From positions 3,396,578-3,460,577 of the forward strand of contig NW_023998415.1 in NCBI RefSeq assembly GCF_014805625.2: DNA of 64,000 nt, given 5' to 3'. This DNA is from Glossina fuscipes (lineage: Eukaryota > Arthropoda > Insecta > Diptera > Glossinidae). Below the pieces are notes generated by a model. It saw only the letters and a program-made list of their open reading frames with translations, had not been told where the DNA came from and made no database searches. Below, in pieces: positions 23,950 to 36,900 of this stretch. Numbering within the stretch: the first letter of the stretch is position 1; each line of letters opens with the position of its first letter. The position numbers were made by a program, and so were the translations under genes.

Positions 23950-26900
23950 CATACTAATAAACATATTTTCATCTTTATAAACAACAACAAATATTAACCA
24001 TTATTTGTTTTTTTTTTAAGAAATAACCACTAAAGTGTTATCGAAAAATAATATTATCTTCCTTCTTTTAATCACAGGTTTTATGCATAGAAATTTTTGC
24101 CATAAAAATAGCAGAAAATCAGCTGTCATAAACAGTTTCGCTATACATACACAAACCGTGCTGTATATAACATATATATAAATAATATATATATATATAC
24201 ATATATATCTAAATAAATATATATATAAATATGTGTATAAAATTCATGCATAAATATCAGTGCGAGTATTGTAAAATGTTTATGGCGATAGTACGCTAAG
24301 ATTTGCACCATAAACATTAACCCACTTAAAGCAAATGCAATCACTGCTATTTGTGTCGGCGTTAGAATATGAATGGAAGAAGAGAATAGATGAAGGAAAA
24401 TAACTCTTAAACGAAGACAACAGTCAATGTGTTTATGCAAATATACGTAAATATTTATATGAATATGTACATCTTCCTTTTATATACACAGAAATACACT
24501 TAATAACCATCATAAATTTTACAGACCTGCATCCACATACCATTATCCCATACCCATACCATCACTATATAGCTATTACCGTCTAAGTTTCATTGACTTA
24601 AGCTGACATTTCTTTTTTGTTTTATTTGTCCAGCCACTTAGATTGAAAGTATATTAATGTTGACATTTCGCTTGGAACACCCGCATAAATGCGAATTGAT
24701 GGGTTACAAGGAAATTAGGAGATTCTTGGTTCCTTTAGCTAGCCAAGCAGTATGAAGGAATCTAATTGATTTTAAAAAATGACGTTGAGAAAAATAATCT
24801 TATTCAACTAAGACCATGCCCACAATAGTTTGCCTATTAGATAGAGCATATTTATACTACGTCTGTGTAAAAACGACCTTAAATCCTAAGGCTTTCACAA
24901 ACAGCACATATACATATATACATTCACATAAATGTTAAGCATCATGTTTATTAAATAGAGACATGTTACAAAATCTCTTTATTTTCTTTCTATTTCTCTC
25001 TGGCAAAATAAAGCAAAAATATCTCAATGTGGGTGCCATCTGCATGATTGTGTTTACGCAACCTCCCTGGAAAAATGTAGAAATTGAAAATAATCACATT
25101 CAGCTTTTATAGGTTTTCTCAATACTCACACGTTCATACACACTTACGCCACGATATATACACGCATATACACGCACACACAAACACATGCCACATCGGT
25201 AATGTGTAAGGATTTTTATGGATTTAGAAGTGCATAGCACTATAGGTAAAGACTGAAAAAAATAAAAAAACCCAACAAAGCTTTCATTCATCTTAAGGCG
25301 CACCTTGAATGCCCTGCTATCTTAATAATCGTAAAGTTTCATTAGTTGTTCAAAACAATTTCTACATCAAAATATTCAGTAGTCCTAGGCGTAGCATTCT
25401 TAGATGAATGTATGTGACCAAGACATTTTTATTTACTAATAGCATGAAAATTTGCAAATGAAATGTTGGATAATCCTTAACGAATCCTTAAGATTTCTAC
25501 CGCCGATAATTTCATATTCCTGATGTCAAACGTCGATTGAAATGCAAAAAATTAAAAAAAAAGAGTGGCGTATAGGATCTGGTTTTGCATATCAGGAAAA
25601 TGCTTAATATGAGATGATATTAATAAATGTCGATTTCCTCATAGGGATTTGAAAGTGATTGGCATCCATTTTAAAAGCTAAAGTTTGTTAACTGTTAGTT
25701 AAACAGTTTTAGCCATACATCCCAAGGTTGACGGGTATAACTAAATTGATTCAAAGACTGATTTGGAGACTTTAAAACGTCTCGCTTTTACATACTAAAT
25801 AACAAATCGATGGCATTATAATTTTATTCTGCCTATCAGATTTTATTAAAAAGTTTAATATGAATTCGCGCCATCAACAATAGATATCCGAAAATCGCAA
25901 TTTCTTCTGAATTTCAGTCAGCAGACTTTTCAGACTTTCTCTATTTTTTACAAAATACATATATGGTTCTCCCAAATACAACCAATACATTTCAAAGCAA
26001 TATCTTTGCAGCATAATCTTAATTATAATTAAACAAAAATTCTTTTTAGGTGAAAATTTTTTTTTATTTGTTTGTTTTTTTTTTATGATAAGGTTTAAAT
26101 TCAATATTCTGAAAATTTTAACTTGGCGATTTCATGTGAGAGTGTGTGAGGTAATCTTAATTGCCAGAATTGCAAGAATCGACCAACATATCGAATGCGT
26201 GACTTGCAAAAATTGTGCTTGTGCTTACGAACAAGATAACGTAATTAATATACCGAGAAAAGTTCGGTTGCTATGTGCAAAACAGAATTAAAGACTAACA
26301 CTCATACACAATCTTCTTGCCAACGTCTTGGAAACCAAAATACAAATTGACAATTTCAATTTATATGAATTTAGGGGGACGTACGTGTGTATAACAATAT
26401 TTACGATCGAAGCTTATCGTGTGGCAGCAGAACATAAAAGAAAATCTTTATAAAACCGGTCAATATGTTACTTTTGACAAGAAGCTGTTAGATAATAAAA
26501 TGAAGAGACAAACAAAAAACAAAAACAACAAACACAACAACAATAATAATGAAAAAGTTTTCATCCCAACTATCTATGCGCCACAGATGTGCCATCAAGC
26601 CATTGTTACTATTATTGCTGTTGCTATCGATCACCTTTGTGGCTTCGCAACGTTTGTAATTGAAGTGAAATTTGAATTTAATTTCTTCTCTTCCCAGGCA
26701 GCCAGAAGAAACTAACGGCACTTTTTAATGGGACTACCCATAACGAATCAATCATAAAACGCTATGAATTTTCAATTTCAATATGTAACTTTTCTTATTT
26801 ATTTATTTATTTTTATTTATTTTTTTTTTTTTTTGCTAATAAAATTAAAAAAAAGAAAAAAATTAAATAGCTTGTTATGAAATAAAATAAACACGCATTT

Positions 26901-27270
26901 AATTGATCAACCAGTCCTACTATATAATATTCACAAAGTGCTGCAAAAAACTTTTATTGTTAGTTGTAGTTTATGTTTCCGTTTCTTTTCGAACGCGGCC
27001 ATGAACTGTAAATCATGAACTTAATGCTGTTTACATTTTCATTTTTTTTTTTTTTTTTTTTGTTGTTTCTTTGTGGCCATGTTTTTGCGAAAAAAAAAAT
27101 AATTTCAACCCGTGGGTGAAATAGGTTTGTTGTTTGATTTATAAGAACTACGTACATGAGTACGAGTGTTCCTATGCAGCTTATAATTCTGAATCATTTG
27201 AAGCAAGATTATCTCTGCGTTTACTGCACGCTGTTGAGACTCAAAATTTCACAATCAAGCTGAAATAGCG
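23950..27270. other. AT-rich non-coding stretch, no gene seen
   Basis: TA-rich microsatellites lie at 24170-24235. CA-rich words lie around 25125-25190. T and A runs occur at 26050-26083, 26820-26835 and 27042-27061. Open frames are Lys/Asn- or Phe-rich. No family or RNA gene was recognised. Confidence 0.55.
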
Positions 27271-27273
27271 CTC

Positions 27274-27994
27274 CTACGTAAATTATCCGAAAAGTTTCCG
27301 ACCACAAGTGGAAAATAACCGCATGTGGGCACGAATCTTGGCAAACAGATTTGCGCGTGTATTGATAAGTACTCGCCAAAATTTCAGACGCAGACTTATG
27401 GTTTGGCAATCGCTTGAAGCACTTGATGGGAGTTTTTGGTGCAAATGGACAAAATTAAATACGGAAGTGTCGTTAAGCACTTGTTTCCGAAAAGCAATAC
27501 ATATGCACAAATTGAAGGTGTATTGCACGCTGTGAACGCAGGGACTCTGCGCCATCGATTGTCACACGGTGAAATTTTGAATCATCCCCTCATGGTGCTA
27601 AACGATCAACGTAAAGATCGTAGAGGCGAAGAGAGAGAAGAAACAATAGAAACTGTGAACTGTGTGCAAAGAACGTGTTATGACCGCACGCTAGGTGCTG
27701 AGTTCGCAGACAGAAGAACAAACGCAATGAGTCTAGAAATCAATGACTATAATGGCAAGTTTGTTCTAATGTGATTTGCAGCCTTAACGACCATATTCTC
27801 CAGATATATCGAATGATGACCTCGTTACGGAAACTGAAGCATATTTTCACAGTGTTAGGAAAACGTCGCCTTAACAACTGAGAATATCAATCTTAAGGGA
27901 GACGAGATGACGTTTTTAAATAAAGTCAATTTTGCGAAAAAAAAGTAGAGCTTTGTTCTTACTTAGGTCGGGAGTATTGCAGTGTCTTTTCCAC
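27274..27994 (+). mobile_element. Internally deleted mariner remnant with degenerate ends
   Basis: The frame with Met at 27445 begins MDKIKYGSVVKHLF and contains NTYAQIEGVLHAV. This resembles the helix-turn-helix start of one mariner lineage (IKYRxxxKxLFxKGxTxxEIxxELDAV). Residues like DRRTNAMSLEI later in the same frame resemble the segment before the second HTH. Directly after its stop, 27814-27846 reads DDLVTETEAYF and 27898-27948 reads GDEMTFLNKVNFAKKK then a stop, which is the C-terminal end of the same transposase. The catalytic core between them is missing, so this is a deletion derivative of about 720 bp. The ends share a degenerate inverted match: AAAGTTTCCGACC at 27291-27303 against the minus-strand reading around 27960-27994. 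Confidence 0.68.
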
Positions 27995-27999
27995 TTGGT

Positions 28000-29415
28000 T
28001 TATATTGGGGAATAAATGAAAAGCGGATGATTCCAGAAACTAATTTTCATTTTGATTGACAACTAGTTAAGCTGGTTAAGTTCGCTTGTAAGCAGATGCT
28101 GTACACTTCGCTCGAGGTTATTTTTCATTTTTTTTGTTTGTTTTTACTTAAAGAAACTAATTAGACCTTTAAAATCATTCCGAAAATTAATAAAGCGATC
28201 TTTATTTCCTATCTGCTATAATCCTTTTATGACATTCGAAGATTATAGAACAACATAACTCACAACCTTACCTTCTCATCTCAGTTCACAAGATTATGAC
28301 AAAATTATAGGCAGACGTACATAATCTACAATGTTATTGAGCATATCCATTTATTTTCTATAATTTTTGTGCCTCTTTTTACACGATTTCAATTTAGATG
28401 AAAACTCCTTTCGTAATTCAAGAGGTGGATGTATGTTTTTTGATTGACGTAAGAAAAGCTAAGAAACTGGTTTATCTTGAACCCGGTATTGGACAGCGAA
28501 TTTGTAAATATGGAATAAGTTAGTCGTCGTTCTGCGACAAAATGCATCCATTCGAAAGGTGTGCGGTATCAATCAATAACAAGGCCGTGTTAAGCTCGAC
28601 TTATATTTTAATGAGGCTTTACGAGCTACCGCGACATATATCGCAGTAATTGATTGGATGAGAAAGTGCGCAAGCTTTAAGGCAACGCAATGCGTTTCAA
28701 AATTCCCATCTATCGAAGTTTTGACTATGAAAGAGCTGTTCACAAGATGCTTATGCAATTTGCTCACAATAGCAGTGAACAATATTTAGTGATATTGCAC
28801 AACAACACCTTTTATGTCGACACGTAACCTTAGAAGAAATCGCTACTTCGCTACTTCTCACTTGATCGAAGTTAATCTCTCCCAACTGCATTAATACGGT
28901 TAGTAATCTTAGTCTAAAATTTTAGCCCATCGCTATTTCCCTTAGACTCAGTTTACGTCATTCAGTACCAATTTATTGTTTTCGTTTTTTGTTACTCTGC
29001 ACTTTAAAGCAAGTAAAAATTGCATTCAAAATCTTATAACTATCTTATAAATATTTTTAAATCAAAAATTTTATATATAGTTTTCAAGTTCAAATCGACT
29101 TTTAAATGCTAAATACTCACCATCTGCAGTATATCGCATTAAAACTTAATCTTTTTCATGTCCGTGTGAGGTTAAATATAACTGGGTCGATCTTGTAAGT
29201 CTTTTGAACGACACGCCACTGTAATCAAAATATAATGTTAATGCTTCAATTAAACGCTTAATTTTTTTTGTGGGTTGGTAATACGATCTTTGCCATCTAT
29301 GCAGAATCGAGAATGGATGCATAGTTTGCAGAGTTTTTGTAAATATACAAAGGTGAGTTTTTCGATTATTCTGATTTCTGAATTTCCCAAGCAAACAATT
29401 CGTATTAAGTTCTGT
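28000..29415. other. Non-coding stretch, no gene seen
   Basis: Nothing recognised. A 69-residue minus-strand frame at 28573-28782 has no family features. Two overlapping minus-strand frames at 29146-29586 are antisense readings across the mariner relic that follows. Confidence 0.5.
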
Positions 29416-29417
29416 TG

Positions 29418-29980
29418 ACGAATTGAATATTCTATCGCGGATAAGTTGAAGAAGCTGCAGAAGAAGGCCTTTAGAGATGAGGCTATGGCGCAAAAAAAAA
29501 AAACCTTTACAAGTGGTACAAAGACTTCGATGTACGCCGAGAATGAGCTCACGACGAATAGCGCCCCGGACTATCATCGTAAACATTTACCGACGAAAGC
29601 TGCACCAAAGACCGTCACCAACCGATGCTCGAAAACCGATGATTAACAATCAGGGATGTCGCTAATGCTGTTAACATTTCAAATGGATCAGTAAATAATA
29701 GTTGAAATAATATTTTACGCCTGCAAAAGCATCAAATCTCAATTGGTTTTAAAGACATTCATTATCTTGGAAAATAAACGTCGCGATGGAATCATTAAAC
29801 ACAGATTTCCAATGATCAGGACGTCATTTGCCTGAAGGAGAACGTTTAGCTCCATTAAGCAGATCATAAAAGCGAATCGAAGAAAAGAAGTAAAATCGAA
29901 AAAGACTTGACTGACTACTTTGAGGATTGGGAAAGACGTTAACATGAACGCATTGTCTGCGACTGGGAGAATAAATGAAG
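29418..29980 (+). mobile_element. Mariner relic of a second lineage, internally deleted
   Basis: From 29418 the sequence reads KLKKLQKKAFRDEAMAQKKK. This resembles the N-terminal motif of a mariner lineage in which KAFGDEAMxxxxVYKWYK is typical; the expected Tyr-Lys-Trp is partly frame-shifted across an A-run at 29491-29502. Decayed residues resembling the linker and second HTH follow to about 29700. At 29908-29975 the translation gives TDYFEDWERR, a stop, then HERIVCDWENK, matching the family's C-terminal FxDWxxRWHxCIxxxGDYFEGD. The catalytic core with its three aspartates is absent. It differs in motif from the mariners at 27.3, 38.8 and 42.1 kb, so it is a separate lineage. Terminal repeats were not identified. 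Confidence 0.65.
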
Positions 29981-29989
29981 GTTTTTTTT

Positions 29990-30660
29990 TTCAATTTATA
30001 AAAAAATTTATACTATTTTTTTTTTTTTTTTGATCGCACATATATCACATAAAACATAAAACATTTTTTGCTAAAACGAGAGAACACATTAAATCGCGTA
30101 TATTTTCTCAGCAATGCAAATTCAATTGCAAAAGAAAAAGAAATAAATAGTAAAGGAATGATTGCAATATATTTCTTGACATGTGCTAGGCGCTTGCGTT
30201 TAGCTTATAAGAGTGTGGTTAAATCTCAGCTGCTTTGAAAACTGCTTTCATATTACAGTCTTTTTGTGTTTTAATTCCATTTTCTTTTCTTTGTTTTATG
30301 GGAAACTTGTTACATGTGCAGCTAAATTAAAACGTCATAAAAATAATTCACATCCCATCATCATAGTTAAACGGTTGAACGGCTCACCACCGACTGAATC
30401 TATTAGGAGTGTGACTACGCGAGACGATACCGAAACTTAATTCATATTATGTAAGTGAGTGTTTTTAACATACACGTCTCCCCAAGCAACATCCATTAAT
30501 AGCCAGTGAGCAGAAAAGAAAACTGTTAACGTAAAACGTAGTGAAGCAATGTATAACAACAATAGCTATACGTATGCACATCGCATGAGTACAGACACAT
30601 CCTTAAAGGAATTTTTTTCTTTTCCTTATTGCTGTTATTATTAAAACTAAAAGAACAGAA
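29990..30660. other. Non-coding stretch, no gene seen
   Basis: A poly-T run lies at about 30016-30031. The 75-residue frame at 30213-30440 has no recognised features. Nothing else is seen. Confidence 0.5.
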
Positions 30661-30664
30661 AATG

Positions 30665-30666
<2 letters not shown>

Positions 30667-30701
<35 letters not shown>

Positions 30702-30828
30702 ATAAATGTATATTCCTGTAGACATTGAAACTCATATAGAACAGACATGTACTGGGTATGTTGTTATATGTCCCTTACAGGAAATATATAATACTTAAGT
30801 TTTTATAATAAAGTCTCAGCATGCATGT

Positions 30829-30885
<57 letters not shown>

Positions 30886-30895
30886 NNNNNNNNNN

Positions 30896-30942
<47 letters not shown>
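30667..30942. repeat. TA microsatellites with an assembly gap
   Basis: A TA run lies at 30667-30695. A much longer one spans about 30832-30942 and is interrupted by ten Ns at 30886-30895. The true length of the long array is therefore unknown. Minus-strand frames of alternating Tyr and Ile across it are repeat translations. Confidence 0.95.
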
Positions 30943-30945
<3 letters not shown>

Positions 30946-30959
30946 ATATATAAACATGG

Positions 30960-32230
30960 GTATATTTGCACACAAGTGTACGTAAGTACGTAACTTATGT
31001 GTGTATAGGCATGTATAAATAGATATGAGCAGACAGATACCAGGTGGAGAGTGCATAAATATACCAACGCACATACAAACAATGTACTATGCTTGTCGTC
31101 ACCATGTAAAATATGTATGAATTAATATTTGGTATTTAAGCCGGTTGAGTAGCTACCGAGACCGACTGATATTATGTGTATAATAGATAAGAGAAATTCT
31201 GTGATTTTCTTCTTCTTCCTCAGAAATAGGCATAATTTTTTCATTTTAATTTACGTTTTCATTTATCTTTTTCATTAATTTAAAGAAACCTTTTGCAGCC
31301 TTTTGTAAAGCGCAAGATTTTGAAGTGAACGATTTGGTTATATTTCATTTGAAATTTATTTCATTATATAGTCAAAGTTAAAAAGAAGCATTGGATTTCT
31401 TCATTATTATTGTATCTGCGTGAATCATGTTTCGGCCTATAACTATAAGTTTGATGGTTTTGCCTTATGATTGTTCTTCTACTTGCATAAAGGATAAGCA
31501 ACGAAAAGAAAAAAAAAAGAAAAAATAACAATAATAATAACAAAAACATTTACACACACATTATATTATATTAACCTTATACAATATGCATAATAAATTT
31601 TAAGTTCTTTGTAAGAGCTATGAGCCTTGCGAAAACCAATGTCCCGGTAAAGGAGCGAACGGCTCTACGCCCGCCTGTTTATCGTTATTCAGCATTTTAA
31701 AATTCAAATGAAGTGTACAATTAAAATGGCTAAAAACTCACACATAAACACACATACACACACAATACAATAATGCTCACACTTGCACGTTCACTAGCCG
31801 TTCGCGCACACAAGCACACGCTTAATTATGGCCATTTGACAAATAATGTCGTTGTATGGCAAACGAAAATTTTGTTTGAGGTCGTATGACTATGATATGC
31901 ATTTTTCTCTTTTTTTTTTTTTTTTGTTTTTGTTCTTTTTTGCCCAGATTTCTGCATTTAAACCTCTAAAATCAGGCAGTCGTATGTATTCTGTGGTGTT
32001 CCGCGTATGCGTGTGCCTTGTAGGTAGGAAGCATAACTAAATGTTAGGGTTTTCATTTACAAAAAATCAACCGGTTCGAAATGGTTTCATAGCAAGTCCA
32101 AAAATCCAAAAACCATACTTTATTGCTTATGATGTCATTTTGAAAAGAAATCCTATTCATTTCATTTATTCTAATTACATTAACGCATATACTGTGCCAC
32201 CTCAAACTTCGGTAACACCTTTAATCTGAA

Positions 32231-32264
<34 letters not shown>

Positions 32265-32572
32265 AAAAAAAAATCGGCGTTCACTTGAATAGTTTTGATA
32301 CCATTTTATATAATATGACAAATGTTTTGCTAAACTAAGCGGCTTTCACGATATTCTTTACAATAGTTTCATTAACGATCGTCGATTCATTAAGGCTAAC
32401 AACCGTAAGCCCTATTTGCGAAAACCTCATGCTTACTAATGTGCCAAACCACTAAGCCCACTAAACATTCAATGAACCCCATTTGCCAAAGTATGTATTT
32501 AAGTAAATAACTATATACGAGTATATGTGCCCGTGTGTATCCGCGTGTGCATAAATATTGGCAAAACTTTTT

Positions 32573-32606
<34 letters not shown>

Positions 32607-32957
32607 AGCAAAATAAAGGAAAAACGCATACAATTATCGTTTTGCAACAGTTTAAGCGCATTGTAGGTTTTTGCGTGAAACCTTTACTTCACACACTATT
32701 CTCCGTATACCAGCGTCCACCTTTCAGCTGCCACCTTTTCATGCAAATTGCTTTTGTGTGGTCAACTCCTGCATTACATTGAAATGCAAATATTGTGTAT
32801 TATGCTTGTGCATATGTGTGCATTAGTATTCACATGAAAAGAAAATTTGCATATGAAAATTTTTACAAAATTTTATTCAAATATTATTTACTTTATCAAG
32901 CGGCTCTTGGGTAAAAAGTCATAAAACTTGCATACATTCTGTTAGGGCACACAACAG

Positions 32958-33006
<49 letters not shown>

Positions 33007-33780
33007 GTATGGTTGCCCACGACCATACCCCTTACGATTATGCGGTCATTGCAAGGATATCCGAATCGGGCCGTGATTCAAGCTAAACATTAAACGAAAG
33101 CGATTATTGTGGTTTAAAAGAAAATAAATTGCAGAACTCTTTGGAGATTAATTGATTTGTTTCATAACAAAACACTTCAACTAAATTATCACTTTCCCCT
33201 TAATGCTAAGAGATTGAATACAAAAGAAAATTACCGATAATCTGGCAGTGCACTGAAGTACTGAACATCATCAACCTGTAAGAGCAACAAATTATTAGAA
33301 AATTACAGAGAAGAAATAAAATAATAATGAGCTTAAGCTAAACCTGTTGATAGTCATATTTAGTAATTGCACTTTTTGGAATTGTTAAACATTCGCAACA
33401 ATGCCTCGGACATACCATGATGTCATATATACCATACACACTTTTGATCAACCTAAATAGGCGAATTCGTTTACCAAGAACTACTAGCCTTTGTCTTGAA
33501 AAAACAAATACATTACATAAAACTTTACGGCCAAACTAAATGAAATTAAAAAATCTAATAAATCGTTATGTGAATCTTTTCAAACTTGACAAAACAAATA
33601 AAAAAATGCCCACGCCTGTGCGCGAATCTTTCATTTAAATGGAATAAAAGATACAAATACTTATTGCTGCAGTGTACGTAAGTAATAAGCAAAATATCGT
33701 TTCTCTTTTTCTGTTTTTCGGCGCAGACTTATTCCTGTTTTACGTGGTATTGTGAATGTGTCTTCATTTTCATGTTTACC
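30960..33780. other. Non-coding stretch with long poly-A runs, no gene seen
   Basis: Poly-A runs lie at 32232-32263 and 32574-32604, and a TA array at 32962-33002. CA-rich words lie at 31735-31825. A locally GC-richer patch at about 31635-31680 (CCGGTAAAGGAGCGAACGG) is unassigned. No protein family was recognised in any frame. Confidence 0.55.
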
Positions 33781-33784
33781 ACAG

Positions 33785-33935
33785 GCATTACACCAACAGG
33801 CAGACAGACAGACGGACATGCTTAAAACGATTCAAAATTTTATGTTTTTTATTTGTGTTATAGAGTCTCCGAAGCTTCCTTCGTTTGACCAAATGAATAC
33901 ACCCCTTCCATCCTTGGGTAGTGGGCATAAAAAGT
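33785..33935 (-). repeat. Dispersed repeat family 1, copy B
   Basis: Read on the minus strand, it gives ACCCAAGGATGGAAGGGGTG, then TATTCATTTGGTCAAACGAA, GGAAGCTTCGGAGACTC, TTTTGAATCGTTTTAAGCAT and finally GTCCGTCTGTCTGTCTGCC. The order and spacing match copy A at 17310-17455, with a short deletion after the TTGGTCAAAC word. The GTCY tract lies at 33800-33822. Confidence 0.75.
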
Positions 33936-33939
33936 ATAA

Positions 33940-36900
33940 AACAATAATTCTTCCCCGTTTTTTTTTTTTTGCAATAAGAATCTTCAAATTTTTAAACCTT
34001 TAACTTGGAACCTTAAGTGATAATTTAAAGTTTTTCTTATTCATGTTTTTCCCTTAGACACCAAAATCACCTAAATCGAAGCAAGATTCGACCGTAATTA
34101 ACAAAAAACTATAGATAAATAAATTCGATTATGTTAACGTGGCGTTTAGTTCACGCAATCATCGGCAAGATGATACTAATCGGAACATAAAACCATGTTC
34201 AAGCTCATATGCCATACACGATATATATCGAACGCGTAGCTCTTCATTCTTGATAAAATAATGCGTGTAAGTATATACATATACATAGAGGAAGGGCGAT
34301 AAAAAATCGAATTAATCGGAATATGAGTTTTCTTTGTGCCGACCGCTAAAGCTCAGGCTATACAAGACTCCAACGGTTGACAACGAAAATTCATCCTATA
34401 TACTTAATGCATTTACATATCAACAGGCGATTTGGTCTTGTGTTCTTTTTTTTGTCGAATATTACACAAGAGCGTTACAATTTTTGCGACAACCCAATAG
34501 ATATTTTCGATTACTAACTAATATTAGCGTTAGGCAGAGAGTTTCTTGATGAATGGTCAACATTTTCATTAAACGTAATTAAACGCACAACATTTTTCAT
34601 AAGAGGAAGAATTTGGGAATGGGATTTTGTTACATTTACTTTTGTATTACTTTCAACCAACTCATGCAATATACTCAGGCATTTGCTCATCTTGCCAGCG
34701 ATTTCACCAATTGACTCAGTTCATATGATATCCAATCAGTGTAAATTCTCGAAAATGTGTTGCAATGAAATAGAAACATAATAATATATTTATTTGTATA
34801 TGTATATATATATATATATATCTATGTATATATATGGTTATTTATATTACATTTATGGTTAGAATAAAATGATTTAATTTGCCACAAAACAGAACAAACT
34901 CATCGCTTCTCATTGATAATCATTGCTCCCTTGATACATTAAGCCATGTAATCACATACAATTTTTATATTTTCAAAATTTATTTGACAATTAAATGAGA
35001 AAACAAACAAATAACTGACGTTTACATATGCAAGCATATGTACATAGATTTTTACATGCATGTCCATAATTCACGTAATTTTAACATAAAACAAATCAAG
35101 CAGAATTGTTATTGATAATATTATAGTGAAAGCATTTTTAATTTATACCCTATTTTTCATAACGAAAAAAAAGAAAAAAAAAATTATAATAATAATAATA
35201 ACATACAAATAACAAACATAAAACACAATAATTCTCTAGTGTTAAGAGTACAATAAATTGACATAATAATGCAGTTACTGGGCCATTTTCCAGTTCCCTT
35301 TCAACAGAATGCTCTTCAAACGGATGCGTGTTTGTGCATTTATGGCAGTGCGTGCATTTAAATGAAAAGATTTGCCTGATTAATTAAATAAACCAGCCGT
35401 ATAACACACATTTTAAAGTAAATACAATTACAGCATGTATATAATTAAATAATGCAGTAAATAAATGCAGCCGTACTTAATCTTTTTCACTTGAAAGCCC
35501 AAAATCAGACTTAAGAACATCAATTTACACATTTTCTCTGTAAGTAAGCAAAGACAATATTATCGTTTTTGTTGTTAAGCCAATCGACGAACTGTCCACG
35601 GGACACTTTTACAGAATGTTGTAATTGGTAGGTGGTAGGTGGTAGGTGGTAGGTGGTCTTCGGCTGATGTACATCATCGATCTTCATTTCTTTGTGGATA
35701 GGGATAGAGATCTCCTTTAGAGTGAGGAGATGGAGAACACGAACATTTCTCACGAGCATGCAGCCATATAGCATTGCTAATAATCGATTTATTATAATGC
35801 ATAAGATAATGAAATAATTTCAAGAAAATCCATTTTTGAAAACTTTAAGAGTCCGTCTGTGAAGCTATTTAAATATTGAACGTACTATTGGTAAAATTGG
35901 GCCAGATTAACGGAGGACAATCCTTGAAAATTGGCTTCATCAAGTCCCTTCTGGTAAAACGATCCAACTACATCGAACTTACTTCAAACACCACGACTGT
36001 TTTAAAAAGTTGTTCGCAGATTAGCGTAATGTCTTTGATAATACATACAACATACAAATAGAGTAAGTGTACTTTTTTATTTTTAATTTCATGTGACGCG
36101 GCTTAAAAATCAGTTTGCTTTTGGTAACAATTTGATATGCACTCCATATTACATCTGATTTATACCGAAGCAAACGGAACGAGCGATCAAACAGTTTTTA
36201 GATATCCTACAAAATATTTCTGGCGAAAAAGACACGAAGCTAATTTAGACCTTAGTTCGCTTTAGACGCATGATTTTGTAATTCTACAATATACGGGACA
36301 ATGATTTTACGCCTAAGTGTATCTTCATACCTCGACCGATTTACCTATATATTATTGGAATTCTCAACACCAGTGAATAAACAGTGTATGGAGGTGAAAA
36401 TTGTTGCCTATAGTCCTAAATGAAAAAGTATTCCCAAAAAGGCCGTAAATCTCAAAACGTAGTTAGCAATAATTGACTAGAAATTTGGCATAAGGGCACT
36501 GCGAGATGTAAACCATTGCGACACACTCATGACTAATACAAGACTGTGTGGTTTTTATAAAATTGTTTAGAGTGGCCAGGAGATCGTCACCAAGAGCGAA
36601 ATTTTATTTACATAAATACCGTACATATTGAGTTTGTAAAGCGTTAATAGCATTCCAAGAAATTAGACAGCGGAAAAGCAGAAGACTAAGTTAACGCACC
36701 ACACCGAAATGGCCATCCACTGATGTGTACGGGGTATGTACAACTTTACTTTCCGTTAAACTGTTCACGGATGCACCGTTTGTAAGGCAATGCGAAGTCA
36801 CCATCTGAATGCTGGAAAGGTATGGCCTCTCCCTAGTGATCGGTCGAATCGAATGAAAAATAAATCCTTGGGGCCTACACTTTGACAACATCTGCCACAC

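Noticed and set aside
29146..29586. 146-residue minus-strand open frame
   Set aside because: It runs antisense to the mariner relic at 29418-29980, whose sense reading matches a known family; the antisense frame matches none.
30775..31082. Long Tyr-Ile repeats in minus-strand frames
   Set aside because: Translation of a TA microsatellite across an assembly gap.
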